This document shows positions 1 through 7,761 of a stretch of DNA of 24,771 nucleotides, in pieces. Position numbers and translations under genes: made by a program. Below the pieces are notes generated by a model that saw only the letters and a list, made by a program, of their open reading frames with translations, ran no database searches and was not told the origin of the DNA. This DNA comes from Spirosoma endbachense (GTDB lineage: Bacteria; Bacteroidota; Bacteroidia; Cytophagales; Spirosomataceae), in the NCBI RefSeq assembly GCF_010233585.1, contig NZ_CP045997.1, positions 4,327,432-4,352,202 on the forward strand, given 5' to 3'. Each line of letters starts with the position of its first letter. Position 1 is the stretch's first letter.

Positions 1-190
1 ATCCCGCGTTGTCCAAAAATGGACAGTTACTGTACCGAAACGGACGGCTTATTGATTGACTGGTAAGTCTATATTGGAAGGATAAGCGTTTAAGCTTAGA
101 AACACCTTTGTCTTACAAAAACGCTCCTAACTGAGACGAACGGAAGCTCGTTCATCTGCCTCTAAAATGGGGTAATTCATGAACCGACAG
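1..190. promoter_or_regulatory. Non-coding region with operator-like inverted repeat
   Basis: No gene is visible. Positions 10-25 hold TGTCC-N6-GGACA, followed by ACGGACG about 13 bases later. The same arrangement occurs at 4742-4757 upstream of the FtsX-type permease, and both places carry GCTCCYAACTGAGACGA about 115 bases further on (123-139 and 4858-4874). The region may therefore be the upstream control region of another permease gene lying left of the window. That last point is inference. Confidence 0.45.
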
Positions 191-568
191 TTATTTCTCG
201 CCCTGCCAGGCCAAGTACCGGTAAACTGTCGCTCGGCTTAAATGAAACAACTGACCGATCTCCAAAATCGTATGGGTTTTAAGCGCTTTCATAGACTTAA
301 CGGCGCGTGCCTTTGCTTGGGCTTCGGTAGAGAGTCCTTTCGGACGGCCGCCTATCCGTCCCCTAGCCTTTGCTGCGGCCAAACCGGCTATGGTACGCTC
401 ACGGATTAAATCCCTTTCAAATTCAGCTAAGGAAGCAAACAGGTTGAAGACTAAACGACCCTGTGCGATAGTAGTATCAATAGCGTCATTCAAACTACGG
501 AAGCCGATCCCTTTGGTTTGAAAATCATTGATCAAGGTGAATAGCTCTTTTAGGGACCGGCCTAATCG

Positions 569-584
569 CCGGGTGGCCGGTGCC
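569..584 (+). repeat. 16-bp crossing-dyad insertion B (resolvase core)
   Basis: CCGGGTGGCCGGTGCC. Arms: CCG/CGG and GGC/GCC. Its removal restores the conserved WKLD-RLGRS motif of serine recombinases. Relative to insertion A the S2 arm changes C to G at position 7 with the matching G to C at position 16. Confidence 0.9.
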
Positions 585-744
585 ATCCAGTTTCCAAACC
601 ATGACTGTATCTCCTTCTCGAAGAACCTCCAGCATCCTCTGAAGTTGTGGGCGTACCTTAGCTGAAGACACTTTCTCTTGAAATATCTTCTGACAACCGG
701 CTTTTTTCAGGTCATCCAATTGAAGGGCTAAGTTTTGATCCTGG

Positions 745-760
745 CCGGGCCGCCGGTGCG
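745..760 (+). repeat. 16-bp crossing-dyad insertion A (resolvase N-terminus)
   Basis: CCGGGCCGCCGGTGCG. Arms: CCG/CGG (1-3 with 10-12) and CGC/GCG (7-9 with 14-16). Its removal restores YARVST-QDQNLALQ just after the catalytic serine. It differs by one base from the insertions at 17251-17266 and 20574-20589. Confidence 0.9.
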
Positions 761-952
761 GTGGAAACGCGTGCATAACCAAATAACATATAACTATATG
801 GCCCATAAAGCGCCCTCAAAAGTACGTGCTGAAATGTATTATTTTAAAGAGATGCGATTGATCGTCAGTTGGTTGCATTCTTTCAAATAGTATTCCTTTC
901 TTTAAAGGGGGATCAAAGTTGAAAAGTTGGACTGCTTAGTAAAATCCATATG

Positions 953-980
953 TTGCTGTATTCTTGCTACTATAAGTTTG
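953..980 (+). promoter_or_regulatory. Candidate Bacteroidota promoter of the toxin-antitoxin pair
   Basis: TTG at 953-955 and TAAGTTTG at 973-980 fit the Bacteroidota pattern of a TTG -33 element and a TAnnTTTG -7 element with 17 bases between them. It lies about 38 bases before the antitoxin start. The rest of 790-1017 shows no gene. Confidence 0.45.
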
Positions 981-1017
981 TAAGAACTTAATCGGATGAA
1001 CTTTTGTAGTTAACTTA

Positions 1018-1464
1018 GTGACAAAATTCATTCCTATGGCCATCACTTTGCCTTTCTTACCACCTAATCAAGCCCTGTTGCCCCGGCTCATGACTGAACA
1101 GGAGATTATCACCCGAAGTCGGCAAGGCGTGCTACGAGCGGAAGCTGACCGCGTAGCAAGATTAGTTGGCTTAACCGACAAAGAATTGGCCATGGCTTTA
1201 GGCTTATCAGCGTCTTATCTCCATCGGCTGAAAGTCGACCAACGCATCAGTCAGGATGCCTCCGAGCGACTGCTGCTGCTAGAGAACTTGCTGCTACACG
1301 CACTAGATACCTATGAAGGGCGCCCTTCAACTGCCCTCAACTGGATGCGCTCCCCCTTACGTGAACTAGACTACCAAACGCCCCTCCAGACATTGGATAC
1401 CGTTACGGGCTATACCTTGGTAGACCGGGTACTAGGCCGTATTGACTATGGTATCTTCGGATAA
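1018..1464 (+). CDS. RES-Xre system antitoxin (Xre/MbcA/ParS family)
   Basis: The antitoxin of a type II toxin-antitoxin pair; it binds and neutralises the RES toxin and usually represses the operon. The 148-residue protein has an Xre-like helix-turn-helix around residues 52-75 (GLTDKELAMALGLSASYLHRL) and the C-terminal MbcA/ParS/Xre toxin-binding domain, ending in the typical ALNWMRSPLRELDYQTPLQTLDTVTGYTLVDRVLGRIDYG pattern (in pieces: W-x-x-S-P, G-x-x-P, D-x-x-x-G, I-x-Y-G). It stops three bases before the next ATG, so the two genes form one operon. The start is GTG at 1018; ATG at 1036 is an equally good alternative. Intact. Confidence 0.88.
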   Translation: MTKFIPMAITLPFLPPNQALLPRLMTEQEIITRSRQGVLRAEADRVARLVGLTDKELAMALGLSASYLHRLKVDQRISQDASERLLLLENLLLHALDTYEGRPSTALNWMRSPLRELDYQTPLQTLDTVTGYTLVDRVLGRIDYGIFG

Positions 1465-1467
1465 GCT

Positions 1468-1935
1468 ATGGCCATTGTTTATCGAGTGATGCGTCAGAAG
1501 TATGCCGCTCAACCCCTAGATGTTACCGGTACATGGCTCAATGGAGGCCGGTGGAATCCGCCGGGTGTTGGCATTCTCTATACGGCAGAACATCCGGCAC
1601 TCGCTTTGGTAGAAATCTTAGTGCATATGCCTCAAGTCCCCTACGATGAGTTACCCGCTTACCGGTTGTTTAGTCTGGAGTTACCCCCTAACACTCAGCG
1701 AGTATTAGATGCGGCTCAACTCCCCCCCTATTGGCAGGAGAACACCTACAACCGGAGTCAGCTCATTGTGGCCGATTGGCTAGCTAAGCCAGATGTGTTA
1801 GCCTTGGGTGTACCTTCCTCGGTGATGCCATCAGGCATCAACTACTTATTGCACCCAGCCCACAATAGCTATGCATCTATCCGTGTGATTGACGAGAAGC
1901 CACTAGTTATTGCCCCCCGGCTATGGTCGAAGTAA
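1468..1935 (+). CDS. RES-domain toxin (NAD+-degrading)
   Basis: RES-domain toxins deplete cellular NAD+ by phosphorolysis or hydrolysis and stop growth. The 155-residue protein starts MAIVYRVMRQKYA and has the family signature GGRWNPPGVGILYTAEH-ALALVE. R28, Y38 and E49 are spaced 10 and 11 residues apart, matching the catalytic Arg, Tyr and Glu known in the family. It directly follows its antitoxin and lacks lesions, so the pair should be functional. It may help maintain this IS-rich segment, as toxin-antitoxin pairs often do; that is inference. Confidence 0.9.
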   Translation: MAIVYRVMRQKYAAQPLDVTGTWLNGGRWNPPGVGILYTAEHPALALVEILVHMPQVPYDELPAYRLFSLELPPNTQRVLDAAQLPPYWQENTYNRSQLIVADWLAKPDVLALGVPSSVMPSGINYLLHPAHNSYASIRVIDEKPLVIAPRLWSK

Positions 1936-2090
1936 GCCAAGTTAAAGCGCAATCCGTAATCTATAGCTTCATAGACGATCTACCAGAATGGACATTATCA
2001 AAGCAGAATCGTGGGTAACTCCATCCTGTCTTAGCAAATAGCTGTTCCTTAATTCGGGCATTTTATGAAGCAGATACAAACCCGTAAACC

Positions 2091-2125
2091 CCAAAAGGCA
2101 TGACCGCTATGGGAATGCCTTTTGG
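2091..2125. terminator. Bidirectional terminator hairpin
   Basis: CCAAAAGGCAT (2091-2101) and ATGCCTTTTGG (2115-2125) form a perfect 11-bp stem with a 13-base loop between the converging RES toxin and permease genes. The A/T-rich arm edges suit termination in both directions. Confidence 0.6.
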
Positions 2126-2149
2126 AGTTGAACTTTAGTACATTTTCCT

Positions 2150-4585
2150 TTATTCGGCCCGTAAACTCTTTACGGGATTCATCAGCGCAGCTTTGAGGCT
2201 CTGAAAACTCACCGTCAATATGGCAATGCCAATGGCCAGAAAAGCGGCCACAACAAATACCCACCACGAAATAGCGACGCGGTAGGCGAAGTTGTCGAGC
2301 CATCGGCTCATGGCGTACCAGGCAATGGGCGAGGCAATCAGAATGGCAATGGCGACCCAGGCAATAAATTGCCGCGACAACAGAAACAGGATTTCGGCAA
2401 TACTAGCCCCTAACACTTTACGAATGCCAATTTCCTTGGTCCGTTGCTCGGTTATGAAAACGGCCAGACCAAACAAGCCCAGGCAGGCAATAAAGATGGC
2501 CAGGGCCGAAAAGACCGTAGCGATGAGACTCGTTTTTTGTTCCGCTTCGTAAAGTCGGGCCAGCCGCTCATCTAAAAACGAATAGTGACATTGTTCCGTT
2601 TTTTCGAATCGTTGCCAGGTCTCTTCGATGTAATCAATCGCATTTTTTGTGGCATTGGGCTGAATTCGGATGGTTAAAATGCTGGTGGCTTGCCGGACGG
2701 CACTAAGGTGAAACACCAGCGGACGAACCTGGCGGTGAAGCGATTCATAATTGAAGTCTTTGATAACACCTATGATTTTATAGGTGTTAGAGCCGTTTAC
2801 ATCGACTTCGGTAAGTTCCTGATCTAACGGGCTGGTCGTATTAAATGCGTGAAGGGCTGCTTCGTTGATGACAACGGCAGTGCTGTCGGCCAGCCGATCG
2901 TTGGCGAAGAAGCGTCCGGCTTTTAACGGCACCGCAAACGTTTTTACGAAATCCGCATCAACATCCAGAAACTGGCATAAAACGGGGTTGCTGCCCGACC
3001 GTTTTCCCAACAAATAAGCACTTCCCGGAATACCGTTTGCAAATAATAGGGATGAGTTGCTGACCGATAGGATAGCTGGATTTTTCAATAACTCAGCTTT
3101 AAATGGTTTGAGCTTATCGCCCAGTGCTGCCCCATTGTTGATTGAGAGTAAGTGCTCTTTGTTGAATCCCAGATTTTTATGCTGAAGATACCCTAACTGG
3201 TTTCGGATGATGATCATGCCCAGAATTAGCGTAATGGATATCGAGAACTGGGTAATCACCAACAGGCTACGTAAGGAGGATTTTCTTTTTTGTACGCCCG
3301 ATTTTAAGACCTCGACCGGCCGAAAAGATGATAAAAAAAAGGCTGGATAACTTCCCGCCAGCAGGCCTACGATGAGTGTAAAAGCAAGTAGCGCCGGAAG
3401 GGTATACGTATTGGTAAAAAGGGGTAGTGTCAACTGCCGACCGGCTATCTGGTTGAAGCCGGGAAGCAGGAGTTGTACCAAAAACAACGCCACAAGGACC
3501 GAAAGACCGGTCAGTACTATGGATTCGGTCGTAAACTGCCCCATTAGTTTTAAGCGACTCGAACCAATGGCTTTTCGGATGCCTACTTCTTTGGCACGCT
3601 TCTCAGAACGGGCTGTCGATAGGTTGACGAAATTGATGACGGCAATCAGCAGAATAAATAAGGCCACCACCGAGAAAATAGACACATACATACTGTCGCC
3701 AATTCGGGCATTACCCCACTCGGTATTGGGGTCGATATAGTATTGCCGTTTTGCGTGCAGATAAATGGATAATAAGGGTTGCATGCGATACTCAAATACA
3801 TTGCCGCTGGCCAGAAAGTGCTGCATAGAAATGCCCAATGCTTTTTCGATCTCAGGCCCTAAACGGTCAAGAATGGCTTGCTGCATTTTGCGCTCGACCC
3901 GCGTAGGATCTACCCCCTCTTTGAGAACAATGTAAGTGGAGTAATTCCCTTGCAGCCAGTTTTGTTGGTTGACTTGGGGATAGGTCGACATCGACAACAA
4001 GAAATCGCAACGGAAATGCGACTTATGGGGAAAGTCTTTCATGACCCCCGTAATCTGATAGGAGTTTGTTCCGTCGACCAGAAACGATTTTCCCGTCGGG
4101 TTTTCCTGTCCGAAGTATTTGCTGGCCATGGTTTGGGTCAGGACAATGCTGTTCGGCTTTTTGAGGGCAATCGACGGATCGCCATGAATGAAGGGAAGCG
4201 TAAACACATCGAAATAGGTAGAGTCGGCCATGTAGATACTATTTTCTCTGAAAATCTTGTCTTTATACCGCAAATCGTGTACGCCAAAGTAGCCGATACG
4301 AGTTTGGGTGAGCACTTCAGGGAGCATCTGCACGAGTGTAGGGCCAGCCAGAGGTGCCGTCTTGGCATTGTTCGCTTCTTCGTTGTTAATCGAACTGTGA
4401 ACGTAAAGCCGATACGTCTGGCTGGCTTTTTTATTGAATACGTCGAAGCTTAGCTCATCGAGAATGAATAGGAACAACATGATGGAACAGGCAATCCCCA
4501 AGGCAAGTCCGGTGATGTTGATGGCCGAAAAGCCCTTATTGATGAGCAGGTTACGGTAGGTTATTTTAAAATAATTTAGTAGCAT
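2150..4585 (-). CDS. ABC transporter permease, MacB/FtsX type
   Basis: Inner-membrane permease of the FtsX/MacB class, 811 residues. Such proteins pair with an ATPase and drive extrusion or envelope mechanotransmission; the substrate cannot be told. The order is: N-terminal membrane helix (GLALGIACSIMLFLFILDEL, residues about 26-45), a large MacB-like periplasmic domain, an FtsX block near residues 300-425 (SIFSVVALFILLIAVINFVN, then STARSEKRAKEVGIRKAIGSS), a second MacB-like domain and a C-terminal FtsX block (SALAIFIACLGLFGLAVFITEQRTKEIGIRKVLGAS in pieces). This duplicated layout is typical of long Bacteroidota permeases. No ATPase gene is adjacent, which is also usual there. ATG at 4585 gives the family start MLLNYFKITYRNLL. 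Intact. Confidence 0.93.
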   Translation of the reverse strand: MLLNYFKITYRNLLINKGFSAINITGLALGIACSIMLFLFILDELSFDVFNKKASQTYRLYVHSSINNEEANNAKTAPLAGPTLVQMLPEVLTQTRIGYFGVHDLRYKDKIFRENSIYMADSTYFDVFTLPFIHGDPSIALKKPNSIVLTQTMASKYFGQENPTGKSFLVDGTNSYQITGVMKDFPHKSHFRCDFLLSMSTYPQVNQQNWLQGNYSTYIVLKEGVDPTRVERKMQQAILDRLGPEIEKALGISMQHFLASGNVFEYRMQPLLSIYLHAKRQYYIDPNTEWGNARIGDSMYVSIFSVVALFILLIAVINFVNLSTARSEKRAKEVGIRKAIGSSRLKLMGQFTTESIVLTGLSVLVALFLVQLLLPGFNQIAGRQLTLPLFTNTYTLPALLAFTLIVGLLAGSYPAFFLSSFRPVEVLKSGVQKRKSSLRSLLVITQFSISITLILGMIIIRNQLGYLQHKNLGFNKEHLLSINNGAALGDKLKPFKAELLKNPAILSVSNSSLLFANGIPGSAYLLGKRSGSNPVLCQFLDVDADFVKTFAVPLKAGRFFANDRLADSTAVVINEAALHAFNTTSPLDQELTEVDVNGSNTYKIIGVIKDFNYESLHRQVRPLVFHLSAVRQATSILTIRIQPNATKNAIDYIEETWQRFEKTEQCHYSFLDERLARLYEAEQKTSLIATVFSALAIFIACLGLFGLAVFITEQRTKEIGIRKVLGASIAEILFLLSRQFIAWVAIAILIASPIAWYAMSRWLDNFAYRVAISWWVFVVAAFLAIGIAILTVSFQSLKAALMNPVKSLRAE

Positions 4586-4741
4586 AGCAGGCCCCAGTGA
4601 GAAAGAAGATGTATATGGTACTTAGAAGCGTGGTTTGGCCAATGGCCGCATCAGTTTCTCCGAACAAATAAAAGACCACTTCTCTAAATCAGCTCTGATT
4701 TGCGCCTGACATGTTTTTTATAGATTGCTAGTATGGATAAT

Positions 4742-4757
4742 TGTCCGAATCTGGACA
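4742..4757. promoter_or_regulatory. Operator-like inverted repeat upstream of the permease
   Basis: TGTCCGAATCTGGACA has 5-bp arms TGTCC/GGACA with 6 bases between, 157 bases upstream of the permease start, with ACGGACA about 15 bases further. The same layout is found at 10-25, so it is probably a binding site for a regulator of permease genes of this type. The regulator is unknown. Confidence 0.45.
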
Positions 4758-4810
4758 CATGACATACCTAAAACGGACAGAAATTGTAGGAGGAAGTTAA
4801 ATGTATACCG

Positions 4811-5011
4811 TTGACCGATGACCTATCAATGGTCAACTATGAACAATCTCAAAAAAGGCTCCCAACTGAGACGATAAAATCTTCATGCATCTGCTTCAAG
4901 ATACGGGCGTTTCATTATTCACTCTGTCTCATTAGTTTGTTCTGTCTGCAAGCTTGTTTGGCGGTTTACTCCACACACCAACAGCCGATTAGTTCCCAAC
5001 ACACAAAGTAG
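4811..5011 (+). CDS. Doubtful small ORF, possible lipoprotein remnant
   Basis: A 66-codon open frame of uncertain reality. Its end (SLCLISLFCLQACLAVYS) resembles a signal peptide with a lipobox (LQAC), but only 18 residues follow the cysteine. Part of it overlaps the repeated segment shared with 123-139, which argues against coding. The rest of 4586-5129 holds no clear gene; a 14-codon frame MKYILIAVLLITAS at 5072-5116 looks like another signal-peptide remnant. Confidence 0.2.
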   Translation: MTDDLSMVNYEQSQKRLPTETIKSSCICFKIRAFHYSLCLISLFCLQACLAVYSTHQQPISSQHTK

Positions 5012-5129
5012 AATAGTGGCTTAATTAAATTATAGGGAGAGGTTCCGGAAACGCCGGCAATAAATCCAGTAATGAAATACATTTTAATCGCAGTTCTGCT
5101 TATAACGGCTTCATAGATGACTCTAACCA

Positions 5130-5459
5130 ATGCTGAGCGAGAAACAAATAGCCATTGTCAAAAAATCGTGGCGACTGCTGAGGGACATTGATCCGGCTCT
5201 GCTGGGCGATGTCTTCTACAGTCGACGGTTTATGGCCCACCCAGAGTTAAGACCTCTCTTTAAAGGCCCTCTGGAAACGCAATACACAAAATTCATTGAC
5301 ACGCTAAGCTTCCTGGTTAGCCAGCTTCATCGACTCGACGAATTTACCCGCGATGTGGCGGTTATGGGTCAGCGGCACGTGCAGTATGGTGTCAAACCAT
5401 CCCATTATGATGACGTAGGTGAAGCGCTGCTTTGGACGTTTGGACTTGCAACAGTATAG
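5130..5459 (+). pseudogene. Single-domain globin, truncated by an IS3 element
   Basis: Bacterial single-domain haemoglobin, a haem protein that binds O2 or detoxifies NO. The frame starts MLSEKQIAIVKKSWRLL and keeps the family pattern through FYSRRFMAHPELRPLFKG, FIDTLSFLVSQLHRLD and the proximal-histidine motif GQRHVQYGVKPSHY. Genuine sequence stops at about LLWT (5440), where the IS3 inverted repeat begins at 5441; the last residues FGLATV are encoded by the IS. Family members have about 30 more residues, including the last helix. Nothing after the far IS end (9760 on) continues the globin, so more than a simple insertion happened. Confidence 0.85.
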
Positions 5460-5696
5460 TGGAGATTTTTTAGGCGGCCATTGAGGAAGTGTAAAAATAA
5501 GATTCTTGTTGACTGGGCGTGCGGTAATTCAATACCGAATGTTTCCGTCGGCGGTTGTACCATCCCTCGATATACTGGAAGGTAGCCAACCGGGCCGCTG
5601 CCCGCGTGGCAAAATAAGTATGGTTGACCATCTCGCACTTGAGGGTCTTGAAAAAACTTTCGGCAACCGCATTATCCCAACAGTTTCCCTTCCGAC

Positions 5697-5712
5697 TGCT
5701 CCGGCAGCCCGG
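5697..5712 (-). repeat. 16-bp crossing-dyad insertion C (IS3 OrfB)
   Basis: CCGGGCTGCCGGAGCA on the minus strand. Arms CCG/CGG and TGC/GCA. Removal restores EESM-SRKGNCWDNAVAESFF just before the catalytic glutamate. The T-A pair at 7/16 replaces the C-G or G-C seen in A and B. Confidence 0.92.
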
Positions 5713-5960
5713 TCATACTTTCCTCAACCGGTAAGTCTTTCAGTTCGTCCCTAAATTCAGTGCACGCATATTGGATGCCACGGTCTGAATGAAACACGAG
5801 TTTACCACTTATTACTCTGTTTGTGAGAGTCATACGCCAGGCAGCTACACTGGTATCAACTGCTTTCATACTATCGCTCATGGCCCAACCCACCACTTTT
5901 CGGTCGGCCAGATCCAAAATCACGGTTAGGTAAAGCCATCCCTGACCAGTGGCGATATAG

Positions 5961-5976
5961 CGGGGCGGCCCGTGCC
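5961..5976 (+). repeat. 16-bp crossing-dyad insertion D (IS3 OrfB)
   Basis: CGGGGCGGCCCGTGCC. Arms CGG/CCG and GGC/GCC. Removal restores WVSDIT-YIATGQGWLYL directly after the first catalytic aspartate. Compared with B-type copies, positions 2 and 11 are swapped together (C-G to G-C). Confidence 0.92.
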
Positions 5977-6190
5977 GTGATGTCTGACACCCACTTTTGC
6001 CCTGGTCTATCGGCCGTGAACGCCCTATTCAGCACGTTTTTAGCCGCGGGGTAGTTGTGATTTGATTCCGTAGTCTGTACTCGAAACTTTTTGTACATGA
6101 TGCGACGAAGACCTACCTTCTTCATAAGTCTAGCAATGCGGTTACGGGATGCGTTCACGCCCTGCTCGCGGAGCTCATCCGCAATCCGGG

Positions 6191-6204
6191 CCACCGTGGC
6201 GCGG
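6191..6204 (-). repeat. 14-bp crossing-dyad insertion E (IS3 OrfB)
   Basis: CCGCGCCACGGTGG on the minus strand. Arms CCG/CGG and CCA/TGG with a 2-base L1 and no L2. Removal restores [15 protein letters not shown]. The frame change between the two flanking open frames requires a length of 2 modulo 3, which fits 14. Confidence 0.85.
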
Positions 6205-6395
6205 GACTGCCGTAACGAGATTGGCTTTTGCCATGCACTTGTCGGATGTGGTTGATCAGCTGATCTTGATTCAGTTTCCTGCTTCCAACTGGATATTTAC
6301 GCCAATAATAAAAGCCACTGCTACTCACGTTCAGCACTTTACACATCTTCTCAACCGCGAATTCTAAGGTAAAAACAAGGGGTTCACATATAAAT

Positions 6396-7412
6396 TTAAC
6401 AAGCTGCTACTGGTAGGGTGTATGACTGGATTTTGACGTATGGAGTTCCTCTTTGCACAACTGCGAACACACGGCTGATCAATTTATTACGAACCCCATT
6501 CAGAGCCACCAGCTTAGGTTTTCCTTCGGCTAGTTTCCGGTTATAATAAACCGAAAATTCATTAGGTGACTGAATGGCTGACGTTGCTCCACTACTTAAT
6601 AAAGACTTCAACTTCATATCACCTATTTTGCTCAATCGACTCCGCCCACGAACGCTGCTGCCGGAGGTGTAGTCAAAGGGAGCAGTGCCGGCAAAACAGG
6701 CTAGCTGTCTCCAATTTTCAAAGCTCTTGAAACAGTGCGTATGCACTAGTAAATAAGCCGCCGTTTGTAAGCCAATACCGGTTACCGAAGTGGCTAGCTG
6801 ATACGTCTTTTGTACCACCGGATCTTCAGCAATCACTGCCTGCAGCTGCTTATCCACCAAACGCACGCTAGCCATCAGTTGAACAACATGTTTTTGGCTA
6901 TCGCGGATAATGCTGGTACTGAACTCTTTATCCACAAAACTAGCTAACTCGTTGGCCGCTACTTCTAATGCTACTTTATTCTTGACTAACCGTTGGCGGT
7001 AAGCCAACAGATGCTGAATTTTGAGCAACGTCTTGGACGGCAGCTGAGAGATCTTGATCTCATCGCGATACAGATAGGCAAACCGGGCCAACATCACGGC
7101 GTCCGCTTTGTCATTTTTAGCGCGCTGAATGCCCATTGACCGTTTCACGTGCAGCGCCGATTGCAACGAATAACTGAGCTTATGCTGAGTGAAAAAGCAA
7201 CACAGGGGAAGTGCATAGATGCCGGTATGCTCTAGACAAAATAGTAAGCCGGTAGGACCACCACGCTGATGCACCCAGGCTAACAATTTACGAAATCCAG
7301 AAGGGCGATTCTCAAACTGCTGATGAAGCGAGGGGTCAGTCGCTGAAACGTACAAGGCTGCATCAATTGTCAGTTTAGAAACATCAATACCTACAAAGGA
7401 AGTAAATGCCAT
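6396..7412 (-). CDS. IS110-family transposase (copy 1, intact)
   Basis: DEDD recombinase of the IS110 family, which is guided by an element-encoded bridge RNA in characterised members. The 338-residue protein has the N-terminal RuvC-like DEDD domain (D10 in GIDVSK, E61 in CLEHTG, D101 and D104 in [11 protein letters not shown]), a coiled region, and a C-terminal Tnp_20 domain with [14 protein letters not shown] and the serine-bearing GSSVRG at residues 251-256. There are no insertions or stops, so it is a good reference for the damaged copy at 17475-18554. It sits inside IS3 element 1; its right end reads TTAGAATTCGCGG on the minus strand. Confidence 0.93.
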   Translation of the reverse strand: MAFTSFVGIDVSKLTIDAALYVSATDPSLHQQFENRPSGFRKLLAWVHQRGGPTGLLFCLEHTGIYALPLCCFFTQHKLSYSLQSALHVKRSMGIQRAKNDKADAVMLARFAYLYRDEIKISQLPSKTLLKIQHLLAYRQRLVKNKVALEVAANELASFVDKEFSTSIIRDSQKHVVQLMASVRLVDKQLQAVIAEDPVVQKTYQLATSVTGIGLQTAAYLLVHTHCFKSFENWRQLACFAGTAPFDYTSGSSVRGRSRLSKIGDMKLKSLLSSGATSAIQSPNEFSVYYNRKLAEGKPKLVALNGVRNKLISRVFAVVQRGTPYVKIQSYTLPVAAC

Positions 7413-7640
7413 AGCTAAGATTGGAAAGGGAGTTAAAATACCGCGATTGGAGTTAGCTAATACCTTTATGAGGCCCTGACGCCTACCATTCTAATTGGCT
7501 CCCATCCAACCAAACAGTGCCGGTTCTAATTCGCGGTTGAGGTCGTTAACCTAGCGGCGGACCAAGTTCACCGGCACTGCTGGTAGTATCTGAAAATATA
7601 GGACTTTTACAGACAGGCAAAGCTAAAGGCGGCGGACCGT
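7413..7640 (-). ncRNA. IS110 copy 1 left end, candidate bridge-RNA region
   Basis: Non-coding DNA just upstream of the transposase, conserved with 18555-18796 in front of copy 2 although neither encodes protein: shared blocks include CCTACCATTCTAATTGG, TATCCAACCAAACAG-like, TTAACCTAGCGGCGG and AATATAGGACTTT. In IS110 proper, the bridge RNA comes from this upstream end. The RNA limits and its target loops were not modelled. Confidence 0.5.
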
Positions 7641-7689
7641 GGAAAATTGATTGGCATGTTCCTCTACAAATCGGAATACCTCCCACGGT

Positions 7690-7704
7690 CCGCCGCGCGG
7701 TCGC
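7690..7704 (+). repeat. Possible 15-bp crossing-dyad insertion Q (intergenic)
   Basis: CCGCCGCGCGGTCGC fits arms CCG/CGG and GCG/CGC with L1 of 2 and L2 of 1. There is no homologue to fix its borders, and its first bases also belong to a perfect 14-bp inverted repeat (7629-7642 with 7683-7696), so it may be something else. Confidence 0.35.
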
Positions 7705-7761
7705 CCCTGGAGAAGATGCCGGGCATCGCATGCTGACCGCCTTCTTCTGTACAACTGATTT

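Larger units (their letters stand above)
191..789 (-). pseudogene. Serine recombinase/resolvase, interrupted by two 16-bp insertions
   Basis: Site-specific DNA invertase/resolvase family (small serine recombinase), which cuts and rejoins DNA through a serine-phosphate intermediate. Read without the insertions at 745-760 and 569-584, the gene runs from ATG at 789 as MLFGYARVSTQDQNLALQ, then a GC-I-F-x-E-K-V-S-S segment, then VVWKLD/RLGRSLKELF, the GIGFRSL-DTT catalytic-core segment, AEFERDLIRERT and a C-terminal helix-turn-helix (LFHLSRATVYRYL). The catalytic serine is in YARVS near residue 9. The corrected length is 567 nt (188 residues), normal for the family. Both insertions shift the frame, so the raw sequence gives only two overlapping fragments. 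It may have belonged to a transposon or plasmid; no res site was identified. Confidence 0.9.
5470..6346 (-). pseudogene. IS3-family transposase OrfB (DDE), three short insertions
   Basis: The catalytic subunit of IS3-family transposition (rve, DDE integrase core). Without the insertions at 6191-6204, 5961-5976 and 5697-5712 the frame reads [86 protein letters not shown], then PVEESM/SRKGNCWDNAVAESFF and WYNRRRKHSVLNYRTP. The D, D and E catalytic motifs (VSDIT, HSDRG, CWDNA-AE) are all kept. The corrected length is 831 nt, 276 residues, with no other lesion. The true 5' end is lost where an IS110 copy inserted (about 6370). Confidence 0.92.

Noticed and set aside
3878..4453. 191-codon plus-strand frame inside the permease
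   Set aside because: It is antisense to a well-conserved permease domain and has no recognisable motif.
4791..4818. AGGAGG followed by ATG at 4801 as a strong ribosome site
   Set aside because: The frame stops after six codons (MYTVDR), and Bacteroidota rarely use strong Shine-Dalgarno sites; a leader peptide cannot be shown.
5591..5606. GC-rich stretch in IS3 OrfB near TRAAARLATF as another short insertion
   Set aside because: The protein reads normally through it (family pattern Y-F-A-T-R-A-x-A-x-L-A), and the crossing-arm pattern fails on both strands.
7546..7731. Open frame on the minus strand as a gene
   Set aside because: It lies across the non-coding IS110 end conserved in copy 2 and has no coding character.
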